64,000 nucleotides of DNA, from contig WNYE01000037.1 in the NCBI GenBank assembly GCA_021396245.1, positions 62,001-126,000 on the forward strand, given 5' to 3'. Both the position numbers and the translations under genes were made by a program. The first letter of the stretch is position 1, and each line of letters opens with the position of its first letter. Below the pieces are notes generated by a model that ran no database searches, was not told where the DNA came from, and worked only from the letters and a program-made list of their open reading frames with translations. The stretch comes from Sporothrix humicola. Taxonomy: Eukaryota > Ascomycota > Sordariomycetes > Ophiostomatales > Ophiostomataceae. Positions 1 through 9,392 of the stretch are shown in pieces.

Positions 1-1
1 G

Positions 2-1492
2 CAGACACCCGACAGCATGAAGACTGACGAGCGGGAGGATTTCCAGGAGGACGTCGATGAAAAGAAAGACGTCGAGGACGAGCAGGCCGTCGATATTGAC
101 AGCCAAGACGAGGAGAGCGACGAGCTGGAAGAGGTGCTGCTCGACAGCGAGGATGAGCATGAGGATGTGGAAGTGGAGGAGCAGTTTGTGGATGCCCACG
201 AGGAGGTCGAGGACGTCGAGGAGGTTAAGGATGTCGAGGACAAGATTGTTGAGACCGAGGTCGTGCGTCCCAGCTTTGACTCTGAAGAGCCGCCGCTATC
301 GCCCATTTCTCTGCCGTCCGGCGACGCCGAGCCCTCGCCCACAGCCAACTGGCCCTTGCCGTCGGTGTTCATCTCGCCGCCGGTGGCCGACAACGTGGAG
401 GAGTCAAAGTTTGACGAGAAAGCGCCCGAGGGCGAAATCGTCGAACAGGTCGTCGAGGTGCCAGTCAAGTCCCAGGCATCTACAACCCCCGTCTCGCCCC
501 TGACGCCCGCCACGCCCACGACGCCAAACACGGTCAGCGATGCCGAGGACGAAGACTTTAGCAACGATAAGCGCGACCGCGACGAGGACGAACTCTTCCC
601 CGGTGTCCACGCATCGCCCGAGGCGTCGCCCAAGAAGAGCAAGTCGGCGTTCACGGCTAGCGTCTACGCCCGCGACATTGGCCTGGGCCCGTACGCCTTT
701 GACAGCGTGAACAACAGCCTCAACCTGGACAATCTACCGGCCGAGGCGGTGCCCACTGGCGGGGCGTGGTCGCTCCCGGAGCGGCTGGACTCTTTGGAAA
801 AGGCGCCGCAGCAGAAGCTCGTGCCGAAGCCGGAGGAGAAGAAGGAGGAGAAGCAGGTGGAGCCCGTTCCTGTCACCGCGTCCGCCACCAACCCCACCCC
901 CGAAATCCCTCCTGAAGTTCCCCCCAAGGATGCCCCCGCCACCGAACAGAATGGCTTTGTCTTCAAGACGCCTGAAACGAAGACTGCGGCCACTCTGGAG
1001 ACGCCTGTCAACAATGTCACCGGAAAAGACGCGGTCGACACACTGGCCCCCAGTCCGGGCAGCGAGTACTCCTGGGGCGGCGGCGAGGCCGGCAAGGAGT
1101 TGATCAGAGACGAAGACGACAACGACAACACCGACGACGACGGCCACCATCATCTTGACCACGACGTGGACGATGACATTGGCCCCGTCTCGCCCGACTC
1201 GATTGGCCTGGCCCGCGGTCCGTCCATCCTGCGCATGGGCCGGTCCAGCCCCAACGACTCGCTCGCGTCGCCGACTGAAGGCAAGAAACGCTGGGGCGTC
1301 GCCGGCGGCGTCGGCATGGGCATCATGGGTATGACTCCAGGAATGTCACCACCACGCTCGGCGTCCCGCACCGGCGTCAACGGCAGCCCCATCAAGGGCG
1401 ACGGCCCGCCCAAGCTGGCGCTCGGCAGCCTCAGCTTTGACCGGCACACGCCGACCGGGATGGTCGACAGTTTCGGCACGACCTTTATTTGA
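2..1492 (+). CDS. Acidic, low-complexity hypothetical protein, 5' end missing
   Basis: The frame is open from base 2 of the window, five codons before the first ATG at 17, so this is very likely the 3' part of a longer gene. From the ATG to the TGA at 1492 there are 491 residues. Residues 1-90 are very rich in Asp, Glu and Val; the middle is Pro/Ser/Thr-rich with many SP and TP sites; about residues 370-385 form an Asp/His run (DDDGHHHLDHDVDDD). The last 90 residues look more constrained: a Gly/Met stretch (GGVGMGIMGM), several SPxR-like sites and the end DSFGTTFI. No catalytic motif or membrane segment is visible. The composition suggests an intrinsically disordered, heavily phosphorylatable tail of a regulatory or scaffold protein. 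I do not recognise the family; any recognisable domain is probably in the missing N-terminal part. Confidence 0.75.
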   Translation, partial: QTPDSMKTDEREDFQEDVDEKKDVEDEQAVDIDSQDEESDELEEVLLDSEDEHEDVEVEEQFVDAHEEVEDVEEVKDVEDKIVETEVVRPSFDSEEPPLSPISLPSGDAEPSPTANWPLPSVFISPPVADNVEESKFDEKAPEGEIVEQVVEVPVKSQASTTPVSPLTPATPTTPNTVSDAEDEDFSNDKRDRDEDELFPGVHASPEASPKKSKSAFTASVYARDIGLGPYAFDSVNNSLNLDNLPAEAVPTGGAWSLPERLDSLEKAPQQKLVPKPEEKKEEKQVEPVPVTASATNPTPEIPPEVPPKDAPATEQNGFVFKTPETKTAATLETPVNNVTGKDAVDTLAPSPGSEYSWGGGEAGKELIRDEDDNDNTDDDGHHHLDHDVDDDIGPVSPDSIGLARGPSILRMGRSSPNDSLASPTEGKKRWGVAGGVGMGIMGMTPGMSPPRSASRTGVNGSPIKGDGPPKLALGSLSFDRHTPTGMVDSFGTTFI

Positions 1493-3212
1493 GTGACTGT
1501 GCTCTGTACGATAATGAGGCGCAGCCTCTTTGACTCTTTACGTTTCCTTTGTTTTGTTTGGATTTGTACTTTTATTGGCTTTGGTTTGTTTTCTTTTGGT
1601 TTATTTTATTTTCTTTTGTTTGCAAGTATTGTACATTAGATTGGTTGGGAAGATCACGAACAGACGACAAAATGGTATCCCGGGGATTTGCTTACTTGGG
1701 AGCTTACTGGATTGGATTGGATTATTTGGATATAATTGGAGAATCATTTGGTTTGGATTTACAGGAAACATTGGATGCGGCTACATGCCGAGGAGCAAAT
1801 TGATTTTCTTTTCATTCGATCTTTCTTTTGACTTTTGACTTTGGTCTCTTTTGACATTTGTTTGGTTACCGCGCCCGGCAAATGAGCGGAAACCAGTCCA
1901 TCGGAACGAGCCTCTTCACAGGAACGCGGAACGTGCACACCCTGGTCGGCTGTCAGTCGTGTCAGTGGGCCAGTCATCATCTTATTCTTCCTTCCAGCCA
2001 ATGGTGTAAGACGGGATGAGGCGAGTTTTCACGGCAGTCTATCTTTTAAAGTCAAGACTTTCAGCATTTTAGTCTTCTTTCTCAACACTCGCCGCAATAA
2101 CCGCCTGTCAATTTGTTCACCTAGGCACAGGGTCCACGGTGACAGAAAAAGGTGACAGAAAAAGAAAAGAAGGGATGCAAAAGGAAGCAAAGGATGCAAT
2201 TGACAAGACATTGTCCACGCGGATGCTGCACCTCTCCCCATGGAGAGGATAGTACCCGCGTTTTCTTTTCTTTTGCTTCCTTTTTTGTTCCTTCTTCTCC
2301 CAAAACATATTTCAGCTCTCTTCAGCTGAGCTTTTGGTGAAGTTTTGCTCAATATTTTGCCTGCGGACGAGTCCCTGTTCCCTCCCACCATTAGCACATA
2401 GAAACTCGCATGGGGGCATCTCATCACAGTGGCAAGTGGGGGCCTTTTTCGTCGCGTTTTTCACCGGCAAGCTCCTCCTCTTGGGTCGGACTGCATGGCC
2501 CGGCCCCGCGCGCCATGCGCCTTTCGCCTTGCGCGGGCCTTTTTCTTTTCTCGGTTTTTTGTTCTCTTGAACCTTTTATTGTCCAGCGGGGCCTTATTGG
2601 TTCAGCGCCTGGTCGAGGCCCCGGTCGCGCTGTCCGTCCAGTGTCCGCCCATGATTTTAGCTCGGTTTTCTTCACTTTTTTTTCGTCCTGCCGCGACAAT
2701 TCTCTTTTATCGACTTTTTCTCGACTTCTTTTATCGGTCTAGCTTATCGTCGCCTTGCAGGGTTTTTTCTTTTCTCGACCTCACCTCGTCGACAGACTTT
2801 CTTCTTTCTTATTTCCTCCTTTCTTTTCTTTTTCTTCCCCGTCACCTCGACGAGATCAACTTCTCAGCTCTTCTTTTCTCGCATATAAACGCATCGCCCA
2901 CGCTTCTCCCACGCCGCCCACGTTGCGCCGTGTCGATCACATCAATCGCATTTACGCCCACACCCGATGCTCACTGCGCCTACCGCCACTTTTTCGTTTG
3001 CATCCTCGGTCACTGCCCCGTCGATGCCCTTTGCACGCAACTCCTCGACCGACGACACGATACACCGCCAGGCTTAGGGCCATAGCGAGCGACTTGGTAG
3101 TCTTTGCGCTCGCTGCCCCGGCAGAAAGACTTGCACGAGAAGAAGGAGAGAGAACTCCTTAAAAGGATAACTAATAACAAAACAACGAGAACTCGTTATA
3201 CACACGCCCGAA
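1493..3212. other. Intergenic: 3' flank of the acidic gene and promoter/leader of the transporter
   Basis: There is no convincing gene. 1500-1850 is T-rich 3' flank. 2650-2900 is strongly pyrimidine-rich on the plus strand, followed by a TATAAA and a C/A-rich leader, as expected upstream of the plus-strand transporter gene. A 218-codon ORF at 2429-3085 lies in this leader and reads as low-complexity F/S/R sequence, so I treat it as chance. Confidence 0.6.
2884..2889 (+). promoter_or_regulatory. TATA-like box of the SLC35F-type gene
   Basis: TATAAA sits directly after a 250 bp CT-rich tract and about 325 bp before the ATG at 3213. The pairing of a CT-rich tract with a TATA-like word is common in filamentous fungal promoters. 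The start site itself is not visible, so this is positional inference. Confidence 0.4.
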
Positions 3213-4508
3213 ATGACCACCGTCGAGAGCTACAACAAGGCTTTTGAGGCCGACGCGCTTCACGAAGCGGATGCCGGCCCGGCCAAGAACGCGACGGCCG
3301 GCGTCGTTGCCGAAGCGCCGTCCGGTTCCACCGCTGCCGAGAATGGGCCCGTCGCCGAGGATCTGGCTGTTGGCGAGGGCCTGCGCGCGATCGAGGGCAG
3401 CAAGGTGCACTGGTACAGCTACCTGCAGACGTGGGACTTCTGGATTGTTGTCCTCATTGGACAAGTGCTGTCGTTGTGCATCACGGCGACCAACACGTTT
3501 ACGAGCTTCATCACGGACAACGGCACCAACATCCCGGCGTTCCAGACGCTGTTCAACTACATTCTGCTGTCGCTCATCTACGTCCCAATCACGTTTTACC
3601 GCAAAGGATGGCGCTACGTCGTGCGCACAATCCTCATCCGGGACGGATGGAAGTATTTCATTCTGTCGTTTTTGGATGTGGAAGGCAACTACTTTACGGT
3701 CCTGGCCTACGAGTACACCAACATCCTGAGCGCGCAGCTGCTCAACTTCTGGTCGATTGTCTGCGTCGTCATCCTGTCGTTCTTCCTGCTGCGCGTGCGC
3801 TACCGGCCCTTCCAGCTGCTGGGCATCCTCATTGCCTGCGGCGGCATGGGCATCCTGCTGGCGTCGGACCACATCCAGGGCACCAACGGCGGCCCCGGCG
3901 TCGACAAGTTGAAGGGCGACCTCTTTGGTTTGTTGGGGGCGTCCCTCTACGGCATGTCCAACGTCTTTGAGGAGTGGTTCGTCAGCCGCAAGCCCGCCTA
4001 CGAGGTTTTGGCCTGCCTCGGCTTCTTTGGCGCCTGCATCAACGGCGTCCAGGCCGCCATCTTTGACCGCCACTCCGTGCACGGCGCCAACTGGTCGGGC
4101 CCGGTCATTGGTTATTTGATCGGCTACACCTTGGCCCTCACTATCTTTTACACCCTGGCCCCCATCATCCTGCGCATGGGCAGCGCCGCCTTTTTCGACA
4201 TTTCCTTGTTGACCGCCAACTTTTGGGGCGTCATCATCGGCATCCACGTCTTTGGCTACACGATCTACTTTTTGTACCCCATTGCGTTTGTGCTCATCCT
4301 CCTCGGCTTGGTCGTCTACTTTTTGAGTGGCAGCCTCCTCGGCGACGCCAAGAAGCCCTGGCTCGGCGCCAACCAGGAGGACGGCGTCGCCGGCTTCGGC
4401 ACCGCCAAGCTCAAGGCCTTGAATGCGGCCAAGAAGGCGCACGCCATTGAGCAGGAGCAGGCGGCCGCCGAGGTGGAGGCGCGGGCCAACACCTCGCAGG
4501 AGGAGTAA
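3213..4508 (+). CDS. SLC35F-type (DUF914) solute carrier family 35 transporter
   Basis: This 431-residue intronless ORF encodes a ten-pass membrane protein of the drug/metabolite transporter superfamily, SLC35F branch. Residues 1-65 are a hydrophilic Ala-rich cytosolic arm. Hydrophobic segments lie at about 76-96, 112-129, 148-165, 172-192, 201-217, 236-254, 264-284, 297-318, 325-345 and 350-371. Family-like motifs include the DVEGNYFTVLAYEYT segment after TM3, GASLYGMSNVFEEW at TM6 and the short charged loops between helices. The tail (375-431) is hydrophilic and Ala/Glu-rich. The ATG at 3213 follows an A-rich leader, and the encoded arm resembles family members in length. Members sit in Golgi, ER or plasma membrane; the substrate cannot be read from sequence. 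It converges on the SET gene downstream. Confidence 0.92.
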   Translation: MTTVESYNKAFEADALHEADAGPAKNATAGVVAEAPSGSTAAENGPVAEDLAVGEGLRAIEGSKVHWYSYLQTWDFWIVVLIGQVLSLCITATNTFTSFITDNGTNIPAFQTLFNYILLSLIYVPITFYRKGWRYVVRTILIRDGWKYFILSFLDVEGNYFTVLAYEYTNILSAQLLNFWSIVCVVILSFFLLRVRYRPFQLLGILIACGGMGILLASDHIQGTNGGPGVDKLKGDLFGLLGASLYGMSNVFEEWFVSRKPAYEVLACLGFFGACINGVQAAIFDRHSVHGANWSGPVIGYLIGYTLALTIFYTLAPIILRMGSAAFFDISLLTANFWGVIIGIHVFGYTIYFLYPIAFVLILLGLVVYFLSGSLLGDAKKPWLGANQEDGVAGFGTAKLKALNAAKKAHAIEQEQAAAEVEARANTSQEE

Positions 4509-4843
4509 CAACGTGGTGGGAGTTAAAAGGCGGCGGAGGGGAGGAACAGAGTGAGGGAGGATGGCGGGGGACATTTTACTTCTTGCTGCTTTGCAGCTGC
4601 ATTCTTCTTAGACAGAAATGTTTGAAAGGGTGCACCCATTTTATATACCAGTTTGAGGTTGATGTTGATGGAGGAGAGAGGTGGGAGGAGAATTACATTT
4701 ACCTAATCATCTAAAGAGACAATATACGCACCAATATACAGTACTATTGTTTTGTTGTTTCCGAATTTGGCCAGAGGCGCGATGTAAGTCAAAATCAAAT
4801 GATTTGGACTTAGGCCTGGTTGTCTCCAGGGCCAAGCTTGGAC
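4509..4843. other. Short convergent 3' intergenic region
   Basis: This separates the transporter stop from the stop of the minus-strand SET gene. It is AT-richer than the genes and presumably holds both polyadenylation regions. I see no gene or repeat in it. Confidence 0.6.
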
Positions 4844-6202
4844 CTACATCATGGTCAAGACCTCCCGTAAAACTGCTGCATGTGAATCATCTGGTCCACC
4901 ATATTCCTGCGCTGCTGCCAATGCCCTTTCTGTATACTCTCGCGCCAGTGCTCCGTTCCCAGCCGACCACGCCGCCTGGGCTGCCACGACGAGATGGTAG
5001 CTGTAAGCACCCCGAGGAGCTCTCAAAGCATCATCTCCGTCTACCAGTGCCATCATTTCATCCGTTAACACTTTTATGCTGTCGCCTTCCCCACCTGCCA
5101 GTTTCGCCTCAATCTCTCTCAGCCTAGCCATCTTTTCATCCAATATCTGCCTCTCTCCAGACGACGAGCACACTTCGCACGAACAGTTGAAGCCCCAGTG
5201 GGTGCGAAGCTCCTGTCTTGTCGCCTCGACGGTCTCGCGTTGGGTGTCTAATAGTTGCTGTTGTCAGTATGGCCTCATGGGAAAGTGAGATAAGAAGAAT
5301 GTAAGATGAGGTCACTTACAACTGTGTGTCAACTCTTCACCTGCATCGATATCACGAAGAGCGACAAACTCGGCCACCAACGTTCGCGGTGAGTATCGCC
5401 AGAAAGTACTGTCTGTTAGTTGGGTACTCATAGTTAAACGAGGGGGGAAGGCAACCTACTTTGGACGGCAAGCATGGTTCATTCTCGAAATTAGCGGATA
5501 CAGGCCTGTATGGGCGACGTCTCCAACCGTCACTCCAAGGCCGTTTGTCCTCAGAATATCCTCGACAAAGGCGCCGTCATAGGTGTTGCTCCAGATTTGT
5601 TGCCTTGCCAAGGAGTGAACAATTTGTTGTGTTGACTCTGGTAGCTGGATAAGCGCCGTCTCCAACAGGGATATGAGGCCAGCATGGTCGTTGTGCTCAT
5701 GTTGCCCGACATTGTTCCCATCTCCGCCAAAAAGGTCGAGCCGGGCGAGCATGACCGGCCGTTCGGCAATGACAGTCTCGCCTCGCCGAATGGATCGTGT
5801 TGCCACTGCTCCTTTCCCTTTTCCAGGAATATTTCGCACGGCGTATGGATATGGAGATGGGATGACGTCTGGCGTAAACTGAACTGCTGCTGACGCATCA
5901 GATGCAACATCTGGCGTCGTGACGAGACTGATCCCATCTATGTCGCCAAAACTGTACACGCATGCTGGCTGTCGCCTAGTACACATTGGATGGTCTGTCC
6001 ATGGCGTATGTCCTACAATGTACTCTGGACTTGTTGTGTCGTCAATTAGCAACGGGCAATCTTCTGTTCTCTTATGTGACAGAACATCTCGTCGCCACAA
6101 ACACGATCCTTGTAATGAAGAATGTGAAGAAGCGTGGCTTGATGGTACTGTCGCGAGAAGTGACAAAAGGAGGAGCCCGTGAGGGCAGAGTGATGAGATC
6201 AT
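4844..6202 (-). CDS. SET-domain protein with N-terminal signal peptide (three exons)
   Basis: Exons read 6202-5460, 5408-5320 and 5247-4844, giving 411 residues; introns of 51 and 72 nt have GTAGGT and GTAAGT donors. Spliced, the SET core is continuous: GKGKGAVATR at about 127-136, NHACRPN at 242-248 (completed only across intron 1), ALRDI and GEELTHSY at 264-278 with Tyr278 in the catalytic position, then the post-SET cysteines C299, C301 and C304 (NCSCEVC). This is the SMYD-like lysine methyltransferase fold. The start region has a typical signal peptide (LLLLSLLATVPSSHAS, about residues 10-25) and a Cys-containing spacer before the SET core. That predicts entry into the secretory pathway, unlike nuclear histone methyltransferases. 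Substrate unknown. The C-terminal 100 residues look helical. Confidence 0.88.
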
Positions 6203-6747
6203 TGTGTGTCGGTGTGATTTGATGCTGTAAATTTATGCTTAAAATGAGCATCATGAAATGGGATGAGAAATGAGAAAAGGAAAGTGACAAGACATTTTAT
6301 TTATCCCATTTTTCTCAGAAGAAGCCAGACGAATTTCAAAACAACCAGTTACACCATCGTGAGCTTCCCTGCAAAACGTGGCTACCCCGTATTTTGAAAT
6401 TCCGTCGCATTTCGCTTTTCCAACCGAATTCTAGAATTCATCCCATTTTCCATCGTGACTCCCTACAATAACTGTAATTACACCTTCAGGATCTCCGTGA
6501 TTGATGTCCCGGCAATCGGATAATTTTTTTTGGTCCAAATTATTGGTTCAAAGTGAAAAATACGGGGTAAGGGACCACGATATGCATGGAACATCACGCA
6601 AGGAACATTTGCCGAAATGCTTATTTGTAGATCAGTGCACGCGGAAGCCGATGGCATTCAAAAGGTAAAGAAAAGAGATGACATTATCCTGCTATGCAAT
6701 GAAAGTGCGAAATACAAACTATGCCAATTTTTCCCAACCACCTCTGG
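6203..6747. other. Promoter of the SET gene and 3' flank of the acetyltransferase gene
   Basis: Both neighbours are on the minus strand, so this holds the upstream region of the SET gene and the 3' end of the acetyltransferase gene. It is moderately AT-rich with an AT-rich patch near 6520-6560. No gene is visible. Confidence 0.55.
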
Positions 6748-8454
6748 TTACCCCAAAAAGTTGCGCACATTGCCGCCAATGTTCTTCAAGTCCAACAAAA
6801 ACGTGTCATGGCCAAACATGCTCTGCTGCTCACTGAGCTCGTAGTGGCTGACGTTGCGGTTGCCGGCCATCTTGAGGGCCTCGGCGACCTCGTACTGCTG
6901 CCAGGCGGGGAACAAAATGTCGCTGGCGACGCCCATGACGAGGGTGGGGTGGTTGCGCAAAACAGCCAAACCCTTGACCAGATCTTCGGGGGGCTGCCAG
7001 CTGGGCGCACCGGGCATCATGGACGCGACGTGGCTGTCTGTCTCACTGGGGGCCGATTCGAAAGTGGAGGCCGCCGAGGGCTGGCCGGCCTCAGGCTGTT
7101 CTTCGTACGGCTTGTCGGGGAGGGTGAGGGAGCAGGCGGCGGCGGCCACGCTCCCACTGTCGCCAGCTGACGCTGGCGTGGTGCTGGCAGCCTCCGCCGC
7201 CTCACGGTCCCGCCTCCGCTGGGCCGACCGCGCCTGGTGCGCCGCGCCCAGGTCAAACAGGTCCATGGCCTTGCTGACATACAACAGGCTGTTGGGGTCG
7301 TACGTCAGGCAAAACTTCTCGCCGGCGTGGTCCAGGTACGTCTCGATCAAAAAGTCGGGGCACAGCGCCGGCGGCTTGCTGGGATCGGCGCGTCTGCGGC
7401 CGAACCGCTGCTCCCATTCGGGGCCCGACCGGTAGGTGACGGTGGCAATCTCGCGCGCCAGCTTCATGCCGGCGTGCGGCGGCACCTGGCCGTACCCGTA
7501 GTAGAAACCGCGGTTCCAGTTGGGGTCCATCATGAGGACCTGGCGTTGAGTGTGGCGCATGGCAATGCTGTAGGGGTGGCTGCGGGCGCAGCCGCTAATC
7601 GAGACGATCTTGCCGACGCGGTCGGGAAAGAGGACGCCGGCCGCCAGGCTCTGCATGCCGCCCATGGAGGAGCCGACGGACGCATACAGCCGACCAATAC
7701 CGAGGCCATCCAGCAGTCGAAACTGCGCGCGCACCATGTCCTCCATGGTCAGGATGGGGAACCGCGTGGCATAGTGCGAGCCGTCGGCCGGGTCGATGCT
7801 GCTGGGCCCCGTCGAGCCATAGCATCCGCCCAGCACGTTGGTGCAAATGACAAAGTACTTGCTCGTGTCCAGGGCGAAGCCCTCGCCGGGGCCGATAAAC
7901 TTTTCCCACCAGCCAGGCTCCGGGTTGATGTCGGTCGAGTGCGCATGGGAGGATGCAGAGAGGCCCGTATGCAGCAGAATCGCATTCGACCGATCGGCAT
8001 TCAGCGTTCCCCATGTCTCGTAGGCAATGTCGAACTCGCGCAGGACGCCGCCCCAGTCGAGCCGCAGAGGTTCTTCGCAGTGGTACTTTAGTGTGGCGCC
8101 AGAAGTGTAGTTGGGCTCGGGACCGCTCTCGGACGTTCGTGGAGATTTTGATGTTGAAGCTGTAGTTGAAGAAGTTGCTCCTGGCTGCCGTTGTGACTGC
8201 AGTCTTTGTGACCGGTCTTCGAGGGCGTCGAGACACGGGAATGCCATGGCCGGGTTAGAGGCACCACTTCTCCGGGTGGCCGTCATGTGCATTGACCTCC
8301 GTGGTTGTTGTCTTGAGCTTGACAGAGAAAAGAGAGATGATGCAGCCGGCCGTTGTGTGCAAAACGACCGCCGGGCAAGCTGTGCCGGCGCATCCACGAC
8401 CAATCGTGCGCCGGAGCGCACACCAGCACCGGCCAGCGACTGAGCGGCCTTCAT
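6748..8454 (-). CDS. cysA: Mitochondrial serine/homoserine O-acetyltransferase, CysA/Cys2-like
   Basis: This 568-residue intronless protein has the alpha/beta-hydrolase fold of the MetX/Met2 family. The nucleophile elbow is GSSMGGMQSL (Ser263), with Asp512 (GVASDILFP) and His549 (SMFGHDTFLLD) completing the triad; LLHTGLSASSHAHS (161-173) forms the oxyanion/substrate region. Residues 1-60 are rich in Arg, Ala and Ser with no acids in the first 20, like a mitochondrial presequence. A low-complexity insert (about 405-485) separates the core from the last two triad residues. Fungal proteins of this type (Aspergillus CysA, S. pombe Cys2) acetylate serine for cysteine synthesis although they resemble homoserine enzymes; I favour that over cytosolic Met2 because of the presequence and length. 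Substrate choice cannot be proven from sequence. It is divergent from the 9393 gene. Confidence 0.88.
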   Translation of the reverse strand: MKAAQSLAGAGVRSGARLVVDAPAQLARRSFCTQRPAASSLFSLSSSRQQPRRSMHMTATRRSGASNPAMAFPCLDALEDRSQRLQSQRQPGATSSTTASTSKSPRTSESGPEPNYTSGATLKYHCEEPLRLDWGGVLREFDIAYETWGTLNADRSNAILLHTGLSASSHAHSTDINPEPGWWEKFIGPGEGFALDTSKYFVICTNVLGGCYGSTGPSSIDPADGSHYATRFPILTMEDMVRAQFRLLDGLGIGRLYASVGSSMGGMQSLAAGVLFPDRVGKIVSISGCARSHPYSIAMRHTQRQVLMMDPNWNRGFYYGYGQVPPHAGMKLAREIATVTYRSGPEWEQRFGRRRADPSKPPALCPDFLIETYLDHAGEKFCLTYDPNSLLYVSKAMDLFDLGAAHQARSAQRRRDREAAEAASTTPASAGDSGSVAAAACSLTLPDKPYEEQPEAGQPSAASTFESAPSETDSHVASMMPGAPSWQPPEDLVKGLAVLRNHPTLVMGVASDILFPAWQQYEVAEALKMAGNRNVSHYELSEQQSMFGHDTFLLDLKNIGGNVRNFLG

Positions 8455-9392
8455 GACGGCGTGAAGTGGTGGAGATGGCCAAAAGTAAACTTTTGTCCAG
8501 TTAGTGATGTTCGTGATGCCGAGTTCGGATGCGAGTGGAGTTGGTGAGAAAACGGTTGATATGGACTCAAGCCCAGTGAGACTTGAATAAATATGGTCTG
8601 GTCAAGACAACATAAATGTAATCACCCTCCCGTAAGAAAGATCACAAAAACGTCAGATGCGCGACAAGCGACAGCCGGCCTCTCATAAGTGAGTGCTTGG
8701 TTTGTCATGAAAAAAACGGGCACGTCAACCTTCAAAATGTCGAAAAACGGCAAGTCCGTCCCCCCACTGCCGTTCTCTGTAGCTAGCTGCCCCAAAACGG
8801 CAAGCTTTTAGTGCCTTTGCGGCCGGCCCAGCACTGACGGAAGGCGAGACTGGCGTGCAAAAGCGATCACGGAATTTCACGTGACAGTTACAGCCGCCCG
8901 TCACGTGGCGTTCTTTGGCAACGAGTTCCAGAACGATCAGGCCAAGGTGCTAAACTCAAAACGCTAATCGATAAGGCAGCTGTCGTCCGCTACAATCGCC
9001 AACAGGCCAGGCCAAATATGCTGTGATGTCATTGGCCCGGGCTGGCATCCCGCCTAAACCATAGTGCGTCGTAGTGCCTAAAGCGTGCATATCAGTACTC
9101 AAGCAAGTGCCTGTTGGGAGGGAGCCTCAGCACATGCGTCGTAACACACCCCAGGCACCCCATGCACCTTCCTTATTATCTCAGTTAAGCTCTTTTGCCT
9201 CCTTCTTCATGACGTGTTGAGGCCAACTGTGTGAAACAGGTGCCTTCTCGAGAATACAAGAAAAAGAAGAACGTCGACAATCAATTCGAACCTCCAATTC
9301 GAAACCATCGAAAACATTAAGAGCTCATCGCATCACCGTCATACCCCACACCAAATAAACAGACCACCATCGACCACACACGACACCCCACC
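8455..9392. other. Divergent promoter region between the acetyltransferase and the 9393 gene
   Basis: A 938 bp region between two genes that start outward. It holds two CACGTG boxes near its middle and C/A-rich leader sequence before 9393. No ORF of interest is seen. Confidence 0.65.
8878..8907. promoter_or_regulatory. Pair of TCACGTG E-boxes
   Basis: CACGTG occurs at 8878-8883 and 8902-8907, each preceded by T, with 24 bp between starts. TCACGTG is the recognition word of Cbf1-type bHLH factors, which control sulphur amino-acid genes in yeast. The location, about 430 bp upstream of a CysA-like gene, fits that role, but the pair could equally serve the divergent gene. Confidence 0.45.

Noticed and set aside
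2429..3085. 218-codon plus-strand ORF before the SLC35F-type gene
   Set aside because: Phe/Ser/Arg/Leu low complexity produced by a CT-rich leader; no family resemblance.
3171..4574. 467-codon minus-strand ORF across the transporter gene
   Set aside because: Antisense shadow; sense strand encodes a clear ten-pass transporter.
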